Positions 29,589 to 38,537 of a stretch of 64,000 bases of DNA are shown piece after piece. This DNA comes from Hyphomicrobiales bacterium (GTDB taxonomy: Bacteria; Pseudomonadota; Alphaproteobacteria; Rhizobiales; Aestuariivirgaceae): positions 1 to 64,000 of the forward strand of contig JANYHE010000136.1 in assembly GCA_025359215.1 (NCBI GenBank), in the 5' to 3' direction. Position numbers and translations under genes: made by a program. Under the pieces are notes generated by a model. That model was given only the letters and a program-made list of their open reading frames with translations, was not told the origin of the DNA and did not search any database. The stretch's first letter is position 1; every line of letters begins with the position of its first letter.

Positions 29589-31127
29589 ATGCAGCCCATT
29601 CTTGAGATGCGCGGCATTACCAAAACATTTCCGGGCGTAAAGGCCTTGAGTGACGTCACATTGGATGTGCGTCCTGCCGAAATTCATGCTGTTGTTGGTG
29701 AAAATGGCGCTGGCAAATCCACTCTCATGAAAGTGCTTTCCGGCGTTTATCCGCACGGAAGCTATTCGGGCGACATTTATTTTGAAGGCACGGAGCGCAA
29801 ATTCGGCACCATCGCTGATAGCGAAAATTCCGGCATCATCATCATCCATCAAGAACTGGCCTTAGTGCCCCTGCTCTCTATCGCCGAAAATATCTTTCTA
29901 GGCCACGAAACCTCCAAGTTCGGCGTCATCAACCGATTTGAAGCTTTTGCACGCACCAAAGAACTTTTGAAAAAAGTGGGGCTGAACGAGCACCCCAATG
30001 CCCTCATCACCAATTTAGGAACGGGCAAACAGCAACTGGTCGAAATTGCCAAAGCGCTCAACAAAAAAGTAAAACTGCTTATCCTTGATGAACCCACGTC
30101 CAGTTTGAATGAAACTGATTCAAACTCACTTCTAGACTTGCTGATGGAACTGCGCGAGCAAGGCATTTCATCAATTATGATTTCGCATAAGCTCAATGAA
30201 ATTTCCAAAGTGGCTGACCGCATCACCGTCATTCGCGATGGCATGACTGTGGACACGCTCGATTGCCGCGCTGAAAAAATCAGTGAAGACCGTATTATCA
30301 AAGCCATGGTTGGCCGCGAACTGACAGATCGTTTTCCGCCACGCAATGCCACAATTGGCGAACCCATTTTTGAAGTCAAAAATTGGAGCTGCTACCACCC
30401 CCTCCATGCTGAACGGCAGATGATCAAGAATGTTGATCTCACCGTGCGCCGCGGCGAAGTGGTGGGCATTGCAGGCTTAATGGGTTCGGGCCGAACCGAG
30501 CTTGCCATGTCTATTTTTGGCCGGGCTTACGGGCAAAAAATTACCGGCGAAGTGAAAATCAACGGCAAGCTTGCCGATGTGAGCACCATTCCAAAAGCCA
30601 TGGATGCCAAACTGGCTTACGCCACGGAAGATCGCAAAACTTATGGTTTGGTTTTGATCGATCACATCAAACACAATATCACGCTGGCCAATCTTGATGG
30701 TGTTGCACAGTTCTCCGTGGTTGACGATCTGGTGGAATTGGCCATCGCCAACAAATATAAACGCGACTTAGCCATTCGCTGCTCATCAGTTTTTCAGACC
30801 ACAGTGAACCTTTCCGGCGGCAATCAACAAAAAGTTGTGCTGTCAAAATGGCTGTTCTCCGGCCCTGATGTTCTAATTCTCGATGAACCCACACGGGGCA
30901 TTGATGTGGGTGCAAAATACGAAATTTATGGCATCATCAATCAACTCGCCGAAGCGGGCAAAGCCGTGATTGTCATCTCATCTGAAATGCAAGAGTTGCT
31001 TGGAATCTCGGACCGCATTTATGTAATGAATGAAGGCAAGTTTGTAGCCGAAATGCCCGCCAAAGAAGCGAGCCAAGAAAAAATCATGCGCGCAATTATG
31101 AAATCATACGGACAAAAAAATGACTGA
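29589..31127 (+). CDS. gguA: Sugar ABC transporter ATP-binding protein GguA
   Basis: A 512-residue ATPase with two nucleotide-binding domains, as in MglA/AraG. The first has [27 protein letters not shown] (degenerate signature) and [11 protein letters not shown]; the second has [25 protein letters not shown] and [12 protein letters not shown], where the second Walker A carries SGRT rather than SGKT, normal for this class. It powers uptake of the monosaccharides bound by ChvE. It overlaps gguB by eight bases. Confidence 0.95.
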   Translation: MQPILEMRGITKTFPGVKALSDVTLDVRPAEIHAVVGENGAGKSTLMKVLSGVYPHGSYSGDIYFEGTERKFGTIADSENSGIIIIHQELALVPLLSIAENIFLGHETSKFGVINRFEAFARTKELLKKVGLNEHPNALITNLGTGKQQLVEIAKALNKKVKLLILDEPTSSLNETDSNSLLDLLMELREQGISSIMISHKLNEISKVADRITVIRDGMTVDTLDCRAEKISEDRIIKAMVGRELTDRFPPRNATIGEPIFEVKNWSCYHPLHAERQMIKNVDLTVRRGEVVGIAGLMGSGRTELAMSIFGRAYGQKITGEVKINGKLADVSTIPKAMDAKLAYATEDRKTYGLVLIDHIKHNITLANLDGVAQFSVVDDLVELAIANKYKRDLAIRCSSVFQTTVNLSGGNQQKVVLSKWLFSGPDVLILDEPTRGIDVGAKYEIYGIINQLAEAGKAVIVISSEMQELLGISDRIYVMNEGKFVAEMPAKEASQEKIMRAIMKSYGQKND

Positions 31128-32343
31128 CGCAACCCAAATAAAACCCGATTTCATGCGCTTTGTTAAACGCAATATTCGCGATTACGCGTTGTTGCTTTCG
31201 CTCCTCGCCATCATGGTTTTTTTCCAATTCAATACCAATGGCACGTTGTTCAAACCCGTCAACATGACCAATTTGCTTTTGCAGAACAGTTACATTGTGG
31301 TGATGGCGCTGGGCATGCTGCTGGTGATTGTGGCAGGCCATATTGATCTATCTGTGGGTTCCGTTTCCGGTTTTGTGGGCGCTGTTGCGGCTGTGCTGAT
31401 GACAGGCACTTCACCCAACCCTGATTTATTCACCATTCCGAAATTTGATTTCGTGACCGCATCAATTCTGTGTCTGGCATTGGGCGGTGCCATTGGCGCG
31501 GTGCAAGGTTATTTCATCGCTTATTATAAAATTCCGGCCTTCATTGTAACACTCGCAGGCATGTTGATTTTCAAAGGCCTTGCACTTTCAGTTTTGGGGG
31601 GCGCTTCAGTTGGACCTTTGCCACCCACATTCCAATTGCTCAGCACCGGATTTCTCCCAGACATTTTTGACGTCCAACTGTTTGGTGCGCCTTTTAATCT
31701 CTTGGCACTGCTCATTGGTTCCTTGATCACTGCTTTGCTGATTTATTTCAATTTCAGAGAGCGGCGCAGCCAATTGCAGCACGGCTTGGCTGAGGAACCT
31801 GAAATCATTTTCTATGGCCGAAACGTTCTCATTGCCGTGGCCCTCGTCGGGTTCAGCTTTATCATGGGGCGTTATAAAGGCTTGCCCAACGTGCTGATTG
31901 TTATGTTTTCGTTGATCGCTTTGTTCGTGTTCATCACCACGCGCACCACATTTGGCCGGCGCATTTATGCCATGGGCGGCAATGAAAAAGCAGCCAAGCT
32001 TTCAGGCGTAAACACGGAACGCCTCACCTTCTGGATATTCACCATCATGGGTGCACTCGCGGCTTTGGGTGGATTGATATTCGCAGCCCGTTTGAATGTG
32101 GCAACACCGAAAGCAGGCGCTGGCTTTGAGCTTGAAGTGATCGCCGCCTGCTTTATCGGCGGGGCCGCTGTGACGGGTGGTGTTGGCAAAATCATTGGCG
32201 CCGTGATTGGCGCATTCATCATTGGCGTGATGAACAATGGCATGTCCATCATGGGCATCGGCATTGATTGGCAATTTGTGATCAAAGGCGCTGTGTTGAT
32301 GTTCGCCGTGTTCTTGGATGTTTATTACAAGAACAAGGGCTGA
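31120..32343 (+). CDS. gguB: Sugar ABC transporter permease GguB
   Basis: A 407-residue membrane permease of the RbsC/XylH class with about ten helices. Family marks include [21 protein letters not shown] near residue 63 and the C-terminal [25 protein letters not shown] charged cytoplasmic insert, [18 protein letters not shown], is typical of GguB/XylH. Start at ATG 31120 inside the end of gguA. It ends three bases before the convergent dehydratase-like gene. Confidence 0.94.
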   Translation: MTDATQIKPDFMRFVKRNIRDYALLLSLLAIMVFFQFNTNGTLFKPVNMTNLLLQNSYIVVMALGMLLVIVAGHIDLSVGSVSGFVGAVAAVLMTGTSPNPDLFTIPKFDFVTASILCLALGGAIGAVQGYFIAYYKIPAFIVTLAGMLIFKGLALSVLGGASVGPLPPTFQLLSTGFLPDIFDVQLFGAPFNLLALLIGSLITALLIYFNFRERRSQLQHGLAEEPEIIFYGRNVLIAVALVGFSFIMGRYKGLPNVLIVMFSLIALFVFITTRTTFGRRIYAMGGNEKAAKLSGVNTERLTFWIFTIMGALAALGGLIFAARLNVATPKAGAGFELEVIAACFIGGAAVTGGVGKIIGAVIGAFIIGVMNNGMSIMGIGIDWQFVIKGAVLMFAVFLDVYYKNKG

Positions 32344-32346
32344 GGC

Positions 32347-33276
32347 TTATTTGCCCCAGCGCAACACCATCGCATCCAATCTTTGGGCAATCTCAATCAG
32401 GCCCGTCCGCGTTGCCGAATGCATGGGGTAAAGCGATTGCCGCACACGGTCAGATTTTATAACGCCGCCTTGCTTCATCAAAATTTTGGCTGCACTTAAT
32501 CCGCATTGGCGATTTTCGTAATTGATCAGCGGCAACCACCGCGCATAAGCAGCAACGGCCTCAGCACGATTACCCGCAAGAAATGGATCAACAATCTGGC
32601 GTATGCCATCAGGATAGCCCCCACCCGTCATGGCCCCCGTGGCACCTGCATCAAGATCAGCCATCAAAGTTATGGCTTCTTCGCCATCCCAAGGTCCTTC
32701 AATCTCTGCACCACCCTGCGCAATCAAATCGCGCAACTTGGCTGCGGCCATAGGCACTTCAATTTTGAAATAGCGGATGTTTTGCAGCTCTTTGGCCATA
32801 CGCACCAAAAATGGAACAGATAAAGGCGTGCCGCTCACGGGCGCATCCTGAATCATTATGGGGATGGAAATTGAATTCGAAAGATGGCTGAAAAAATCAA
32901 AAATATCTTTTTCACCCAAACGAATAGTGGCCCCATGATAAGGCGGCATCACCATCACCATGCTTGCACCCAAGTTTTGCGCATCACGCGAACGTTCAGC
33001 GCAAATCTTCGCAGAAAAATGTGTCGTCGTTACAATAACCGGAACACGCCCCGCCACATGTTCAAGACAGAGCTTAGTTAAAATCTCACGTTCCGCGTCT
33101 GAAAGCGCAAATTGCTCTGAATAATTTGCAAGAATGCACAAGCCCGTAGACCCTGCATCAATCATGAAATCAAGGCAGCGCTTTTGGCCTTCCAAATCCA
33201 GTTCGCCCTGATCATCAAAAATAGTGGGCACCACGGGAAACACACCCTTGAGCGGCCTTGCCATCACAGCAGTCAT
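32347..33276 (-). CDS. DHDPS-family dehydratase, probably 2-keto-3-deoxy-L-arabonate dehydratase
   Basis: A 309-residue TIM-barrel lyase of the DapA family. Schiff-base Lys is in RYFKIEVPM (about residue 160). The usual YN.P of DapA is replaced by IMIQDAPVSG, a variant I associate with L-2-keto-3-deoxyarabonate dehydratases, which make 2-oxoglutarate semialdehyde in non-phosphorylative arabinose breakdown. The convergent ChvE-GguAB sugar uptake genes fit this. The ATG at 33274-33276 has GGAG nine bases upstream; the longer ORF track start is rejected. A KDG or 5-keto-4-deoxyglucarate enzyme is possible. Confidence 0.65.
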   Translation of the reverse strand: MTAVMARPLKGVFPVVPTIFDDQGELDLEGQKRCLDFMIDAGSTGLCILANYSEQFALSDAEREILTKLCLEHVAGRVPVIVTTTHFSAKICAERSRDAQNLGASMVMVMPPYHGATIRLGEKDIFDFFSHLSNSISIPIMIQDAPVSGTPLSVPFLVRMAKELQNIRYFKIEVPMAAAKLRDLIAQGGAEIEGPWDGEEAITLMADLDAGATGAMTGGGYPDGIRQIVDPFLAGNRAEAVAAYARWLPLINYENRQCGLSAAKILMKQGGVIKSDRVRQSLYPMHSATRTGLIEIAQRLDAMVLRWGK

Positions 33277-33328
33277 GCTTTCTTCTCCAAATATTATAGT
33301 TTTTGTTTTCACATATCATATGGCAATA

Positions 33329-33344
33329 AGCAACTTTTGTTGCT
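33329..33344. promoter_or_regulatory. Palindrome in the divergent promoter region of the dehydratase gene
   Basis: AGCAAC-TTTT-GTTGCT is a perfect 6-bp-arm inverted repeat 53 bases upstream of the dehydratase-like gene on minus and 79 bases upstream of the RNA methyltransferase gene on plus. Its place suits an operator for a sugar-responsive repressor, but no regulator gene is adjacent. A short hairpin in RNA is the alternative. Confidence 0.4.
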
Positions 33345-33422
33345 CGTATCATTCATTGCAGCTCTGCACCCAAAACCACAATATTTTAACAGCTGATCGA
33401 ACTATTCGGTTATACGATCATC

Positions 33423-34538
33423 ATGACTTCAACTGAACAATTTGAAATTTTTCTGGTCGCATCACCTGGCACTGAAGCAGGGCTTCTGGCAGAGGCGCAG
33501 GCTTTAAACTTTGCAGCACCAAAACCAGTGGCGGGCGGTGTGACCGTGCAAGGTGGCTGGCCAGAGGTGTGGCGTGCCAATTTAGAGCTGCGCGGCGTGA
33601 CGCGAGTTTTGGCGCGTATTGGCAGTTTTCATGCAGGGCATTTGGCACAGCTCGATAAGCTCGCCCGGAAATTTCCATGGGGTGAATTCTTGCGGAAAGA
33701 TGTGGCCGTGCAAGTGGAAGTGACGTGCAAAAAATCCCGCATCTATCATGCCGGTGCAGCCCAACAACGCATTGAAACAGCCATCCGCGAAACTCTGGGC
33801 GCTCCAATATCGGCCGATGCAGAAGTTTGCATCAAAGCTCGCTTTGAAAATAATCTCTGCACCATCAGCATTGATACATCGGGGGATTCACTGCATAAGC
33901 GCGGCCACAAAGAAGCAATCGGCAAAGCGCCGATGCGTGAAACCTTGGCCACTCATTTTTTGCGGGCGTGCGGGTTTGATGGCACTGAACCCATTGTCGA
34001 TCCGATGTGCGGATCTGGCACATTTGTGATTGAAGCCGCCGAAATTGCCATCCACCTGTTGCCCGGCAGAACTCGAATTTTTGCTTTCGAGCAGCTCAAA
34101 TCTTTCGACGTTGAGCAATGGCAAAAAATGCAAAGCGCCAACACGCGCAAAGATACTGCTTTGAAATTTTATGGCAGCGACCGCGACGCAGGCGCCATCC
34201 GCATGAGCATCGCCAATGCTGAACGCTCAGGCGTTGCCGAGATAACCCATTTCAAACAACAGGCCGTAAGTGATCTTACCCCACCCAGTGGCCCCGCCGG
34301 ATTGGTCATCGTTAACCCGCCTTATGGTACCCGCATTGGCGACAAGAAGCCGCTTTTTGCTTTATATGCGGCACTCGGCAAAACGCTGCTCACCCGGTTT
34401 TCAGGCTGGCGTGTTGGATTAGTGACCACCGACACATCCCTAGCCAAAGCCACGGGCCTGCCCTTCGGCAAGCCTGAGATTCCGGTGAACCATGGTGGCC
34501 TTCGGGTGTTGTTATTCAAAACAGAAAAACTGAAATAA
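33423..34538 (+). CDS. THUMP-domain RNA methyltransferase (RlmL/Trm14-like)
   Basis: A 371-residue SAM-dependent methyltransferase. The N-terminal region (about 5-165) is a ferredoxin-like and THUMP RNA-binding module; the catalytic part has IVDPMCGSGTFVIEAAEIA (motif I) and VIVNPPYGTRIGDK (motif IV, NPPY, for N2-guanine or N6-adenine methylation). It resembles the N-terminal half of RlmL and archaeal/eukaryotic Trm14, so the target is rRNA or tRNA guanine. Its stop directly abuts that of the convergent HisD-like gene. Confidence 0.88.
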   Translation: MTSTEQFEIFLVASPGTEAGLLAEAQALNFAAPKPVAGGVTVQGGWPEVWRANLELRGVTRVLARIGSFHAGHLAQLDKLARKFPWGEFLRKDVAVQVEVTCKKSRIYHAGAAQQRIETAIRETLGAPISADAEVCIKARFENNLCTISIDTSGDSLHKRGHKEAIGKAPMRETLATHFLRACGFDGTEPIVDPMCGSGTFVIEAAEIAIHLLPGRTRIFAFEQLKSFDVEQWQKMQSANTRKDTALKFYGSDRDAGAIRMSIANAERSGVAEITHFKQQAVSDLTPPSGPAGLVIVNPPYGTRIGDKKPLFALYAALGKTLLTRFSGWRVGLVTTDTSLAKATGLPFGKPEIPVNHGGLRVLLFKTEKLK

Positions 34539-35864
34539 TTATTTCTTCAATAATTCATCACGCATGTGCGACACAGCATTGGCATGGGCATCAAAGCCCT
34601 CATAGTTAGCCAGAACTTTTGCGTGTTTTGCTAGCTCAGGATAGCCCCGCGATGTGACGTGGGCAATGGAAGTGCGCTTGAGAAAATCAAACACTGAAAC
34701 AGCCGAAGATGTTTTGGCCCATCCGCCTGTGGGCAAGCAATGATTGGGGCCAATCACATAATTGCCAAGGGTTGAAGGTGTGTGTTCCCCCAGCAAAATT
34801 TCGCCAGCATGTTTCAAGCGACCCAGATAGTTAAAGGGCTCTTTGGCCAGAACTTCCAAATGCTCTGGTGCATATTCGTTGCAAAATGCGATGGCATCTT
34901 TTTCATCGCGCGCCAGAATAATCCCGCCCATCGCACCACCTAATACACTGGACGAAAACGAAACGCGCTGCTCACTCATCTGCTTCCAATATTCAGGGAT
35001 TGCAGCCAATGCCTCTTCAGCAACTCGCCTGCTCCACGTCACCAGATAAGCCGAACTATCGGGCCCATGCTCAGCTTCGATCAGCAAATCCAACGCAGCA
35101 AGCCTGCCATCAATAGTGTCATCTGCAAGAATGATCACTTCACTGGGGCCAGCGGGCGAGCCCGTATCAATCAAATGCGAAACTACACGCTTTGCGGCAG
35201 CAACCCACGGGCTGCCGGGGCCAACCACTTTGGCAGATTTCGTGATAGTGTCAGTGCCATAAGCCACAGCGGCAATCCCTTGCGCGCCACCTGCCTTATA
35301 GACACGGCTTACACCAGCCACGTGTGCCGCCACCAATGTGGCATCATCAATCTGCCCATCAGGACCGGGCGGCGTGATAATGCAAATCTCTTCCACACCA
35401 GCAACAACAGCTGGAATTGCAAGCATCAGCGCTGCAGAGGGAAATGCCCCTTTGCCGCGCGGCACATAACAAGCAACGGAGGGAATGGGGCTCGAACGAT
35501 CACCGCCAAACACACCGGGCCGCACCTCTTGCATCCACATCTCTTCCGGCATCTGATGTTGGTGAAATTTCCGAATCGACTCCGCCGCAAATTCCATGGC
35601 ACCGCGCACGGCTGGATCGAGCCTTTTTTCGGCTATAGCAAAATTCTCAGGCGTTGCAGCAATTTCAGGTGCTTGCACCGGTGCGCGGTCAAATTCCCTG
35701 GCAAAACGTGCCAAGGCCTCATCGCCCTCAAGCCGCACGGCCTCAATGATAGGTCGCACTTTAATCTCAAAGCTTGAAAGATCCGCCTCAGTTCGCTCTT
35801 GTAAAGTTTGGCGCTGCCCACGTGTCAGATTTGCCAGCTCTATAAAATTTATTTTTCTGGTCAT
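34539..35864 (-). CDS. Histidinol-dehydrogenase-like protein (non-HisD paralogue)
   Basis: A 441-residue NAD-dependent dehydrogenase of the HisD family. Catalytic Glu-His is kept in NEYAPEHLEV, and the AGPSEV and GPNHCLPTGG blocks are present. From memory of E. coli HisD, zinc ligands are Gln259, His262, Asp360 and His419; here the matching places read EAEH (Gln to Glu, His kept), LGNY (Asp to Asn, about 368) and DAHANAV (His kept, about 427). Such changes mark paralogues such as sulfopropanediol dehydrogenase HpsN. It overlaps the ABC exporter gene by ATGA and no his genes are near, so a role in histidine synthesis is doubtful. Confidence 0.8.
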   Translation of the reverse strand: MTRKINFIELANLTRGQRQTLQERTEADLSSFEIKVRPIIEAVRLEGDEALARFAREFDRAPVQAPEIAATPENFAIAEKRLDPAVRGAMEFAAESIRKFHQHQMPEEMWMQEVRPGVFGGDRSSPIPSVACYVPRGKGAFPSAALMLAIPAVVAGVEEICIITPPGPDGQIDDATLVAAHVAGVSRVYKAGGAQGIAAVAYGTDTITKSAKVVGPGSPWVAAAKRVVSHLIDTGSPAGPSEVIILADDTIDGRLAALDLLIEAEHGPDSSAYLVTWSRRVAEEALAAIPEYWKQMSEQRVSFSSSVLGGAMGGIILARDEKDAIAFCNEYAPEHLEVLAKEPFNYLGRLKHAGEILLGEHTPSTLGNYVIGPNHCLPTGGWAKTSSAVSVFDFLKRTSIAHVTSRGYPELAKHAKVLANYEGFDAHANAVSHMRDELLKK

Positions 35865-37576
35865 GCTGGCACCATGTATTCAGCTTCGACCTCGGAAACA
35901 TGTCCATCAGACACACGGTAAATGCGATCTGCGATGCGGGTCCAAGCAGGTTTATGGGTGATCGCAACAATCGTGAATTTTCCGGAAAGCTCCAAAATAT
36001 TTTCACAGATTTCGGCTTCGGTGGCTTCATCAAGAGCACTGGTCACTTCATCGAGCAGCAACAGCTTTGGCCTTAACACCAAAGCCCGCGCTAGCGAAAT
36101 ACGCTGCCTTTGCCCGCCAGAAAGCTTGGCTCCCATCGTGCCTATATCTGTATCAATCCCGTCTGGCAGTGCCTCAACAAAACCCATCGCACCTGCCAAC
36201 CGCAAAGCTTCATGCACCATTTCAGATGTTATCGATTGATCACCCAACCGAATATTATCGGCAATAGTGCCCCGCAGAAGAGTGAGTTCTTGCGGCACAT
36301 AGCCAATTTTCTCGCGCCACTTTGAAAGCTGCACATCAACCATCGACGTATCGTCAATCATAATCCGCCCATGCAGTGGCGAATAGAAGCCAATTATAAG
36401 ATCAACAATCGTGGTTTTGCCTGCTCCCGAAGGGCCGATTAGAACTGTGATTTGATTGGCCGGGCACTCGAAGCTCACATGATCAAGAACTTGCTTGTCA
36501 CCGTAAGCAAAGCTGACATTCTCAAATGATATGTGACGCTTGAGGCTCGGTTGCGCAGCGCCATAATTTTTTTCGAGCTGGCCATCAGCATGTTTGATTG
36601 TATTCATCATACTATCATAGGCTGCGGCCATGATAGTGGAGCCCTGCAGGTGCAGCTGAACGCGTTTGATAACATCAATCACCTGATAGAAGATGATGCC
36701 AACCACCAGCATTTCAGCAAGGGGGGTGTGCAGCATCACCACACTGATATAAACACCAGCCAGCACCATGATTGCGCCTAATATGTCTTGGCCATGATAA
36801 ATCGCATGGGTGCTGACCACCGTCAAAATCATTGACCCGCGCAACACACCAATGCTCTTGGTAAACGATTCAAGAAAATGTCCCTGCCGCTGCATAGATT
36901 TGAGCGGCTTCATGTTATTTAAAACGTCTTGCACGCCGCTGGTCAAATCATTCGATGTTGCAAACTGTTTGATGCTGCTTTCTTGAGCCAGTTTCAAAAT
37001 ATAATAGAGTGGAAAGGCCAAAGCCGAAGTTGCGATCAGGCAGAAAATAACCAAATTTCCCGAAATTAAAAATGCCGTGAATAATAGCCCCAGTCCTGAA
37101 ATCGATGTTGTCACCAGTTGGGCCACCGATTGATAGGCTTGCCCTGCCAAAGTGGCTTGCAACGAGATCATGCTCGCCACTTCGCCAGGCTTATGATCAA
37201 CAAAATAGGCCCAACGCGCATTCATCATTGAACCCAAAAGTTTGGCCCGCAGTTTTGTTGTAACATCCGCCACAGAAACAGCCACAAATCGCATCGCCAA
37301 AAATGCGATGAGCGATTTCATCACCAGCGAGACTCCCACTAGCAGGAGCAACACTGAAAAGGTTGGGGGAAGACCTGTCAGCTTCACCACACCTAGAATT
37401 GTTTTGCCCAAATATGAATCTGTGTTGCCATCACTTGTGCTCAGCTGACTTGCCAAAGGCACAATTGCACCCATACTGATCATTTCAGAAATGCTGGCAA
37501 AAAGCATACACAAGGTCACAGAAATAGGTCTGCCACCCGGAGCTCTCCAAAAAATATCGAAAAATTGCTTCAGCAT
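35861..37576 (-). CDS. ABC exporter (fused permease and ATPase)
   Basis: A 571-residue half-transporter with an N-terminal domain of about six helices (residues 15-310) and a C-terminal ATPase: GPSGAGKTTIVDL (Walker A), LSGGQRQRISLARAL (signature), LLLDEVTSALDE (Walker B) and the switch His in AITHKPAW. The architecture is that of MsbA/lipid or peptide exporters. Neighbouring GT2 and DUF6492 genes, 16 bases away, suggest export of a glycolipid or glycan. It overlaps the HisD-like gene by four bases. Confidence 0.9.
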   Translation of the reverse strand: MLKQFFDIFWRAPGGRPISVTLCMLFASISEMISMGAIVPLASQLSTSDGNTDSYLGKTILGVVKLTGLPPTFSVLLLLVGVSLVMKSLIAFLAMRFVAVSVADVTTKLRAKLLGSMMNARWAYFVDHKPGEVASMISLQATLAGQAYQSVAQLVTTSISGLGLLFTAFLISGNLVIFCLIATSALAFPLYYILKLAQESSIKQFATSNDLTSGVQDVLNNMKPLKSMQRQGHFLESFTKSIGVLRGSMILTVVSTHAIYHGQDILGAIMVLAGVYISVVMLHTPLAEMLVVGIIFYQVIDVIKRVQLHLQGSTIMAAAYDSMMNTIKHADGQLEKNYGAAQPSLKRHISFENVSFAYGDKQVLDHVSFECPANQITVLIGPSGAGKTTIVDLIIGFYSPLHGRIMIDDTSMVDVQLSKWREKIGYVPQELTLLRGTIADNIRLGDQSITSEMVHEALRLAGAMGFVEALPDGIDTDIGTMGAKLSGGQRQRISLARALVLRPKLLLLDEVTSALDEATEAEICENILELSGKFTIVAITHKPAWTRIADRIYRVSDGHVSEVEAEYMVPA

Positions 37577-37592
37577 TTTAACAGTTCAGTTC

Positions 37593-38495
37593 TCAACTTG
37601 ATTTATATTTTTCAATTGCGCGCCGCAGTTGTCGCTCCAGGTCACGCTCCTTTAAGCCCAAAAACGACTGAAACCCAACAGCAACTTGCGGTGCTGCCAA
37701 GGTGTCACAAAACTCATCCAAGTTTAACACTTCCACATCAACAGCCGACCATGCCGTTTTACAGAATGTTTCACCCGAATGAACCAGATGCGATTTATCC
37801 TGCAAAATGCGATCGACGAACAAACCATAGAGCGAATATTCCGACAAAATGAACTTCTTGCCCAAGGTTACCCGCCAATCACGCTGGTGGAGTTTTTCAA
37901 GATGCTCACACAGCGCACGCACTGTGGGTGCGTGCCAAGCAACAATATTCTCAACGTAACTTGGACAGGGAAACGCATCATCACCCATGCCCAATTGCTC
38001 GCAAGCAGCATCAAGATATTTGGGGTTTGGGGCATAGTCGCGCAAAAATGGATAAGGCGTGCTGTAATAATAGAACTGCCCGTCTTTAACTAATGTGGAC
38101 ACATCAAAAGGACGAACAAAAAAGACATCGGAATCACAGTAGAGTAGTCCCTCTTCTTCGAGTTCAAAAGCCATTTGCAGTTTGACCAGTTGCTGCACCT
38201 GCCAGCCAATCATAAATCCGGTTTTAAAAGAGAACCAAAGACTGCGGCTGTTTACAAAGGGAATCCGCGACAGATGATAGAAGGAAGCTGGCAACACTGC
38301 TTCCATTTCCAAAATCGTACGCCGATTGCTTGCCAACGTTTCAAACAAGACAAGATCAACCGTCTCCACAATAATGTAATGGTGCCAAGGACCAGACATG
38401 AAAGCATCCATACTTTCACACAAAATTCGGCAGCGTTCAAAATCGCCACTGTAACTGGGCGTAATGATGGCCCAGCCGACAGGCGGCACCTTCAA
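37593..38495 (-). CDS. DUF6492-family glycosyltransferase-like protein
   Basis: A 300-residue protein that begins with WAIITPSYSGDFERCRILCESM, the nucleotide-sugar strand of a GT-A fold, and has LLYCDSDVFFVRPFD (about residue 120), a DXD metal-binding motif. This matches the DUF6492 family as I know it, which is related to glycosyltransferases. It lies between GT2 and ABC exporter genes in one direction with short gaps (42 and 16 bases), so it likely adds a sugar to the same product. Activity unproven. Confidence 0.75.
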   Translation of the reverse strand: MKVPPVGWAIITPSYSGDFERCRILCESMDAFMSGPWHHYIIVETVDLVLFETLASNRRTILEMEAVLPASFYHLSRIPFVNSRSLWFSFKTGFMIGWQVQQLVKLQMAFELEEEGLLYCDSDVFFVRPFDVSTLVKDGQFYYYSTPYPFLRDYAPNPKYLDAACEQLGMGDDAFPCPSYVENIVAWHAPTVRALCEHLEKLHQRDWRVTLGKKFILSEYSLYGLFVDRILQDKSHLVHSGETFCKTAWSAVDVEVLNLDEFCDTLAAPQVAVGFQSFLGLKERDLERQLRRAIEKYKSS

Positions 38496-38537
38496 GGGTA
38501 TAATTTCTTCAGTAATAATGACAAGCCCCCACGAATG

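Noticed and set aside
35067-35777. 236-codon open frame on plus inside the HisD-like gene
   Set aside because: Antisense shadow; composition rich in His/Asn/Arg, no recognised family.
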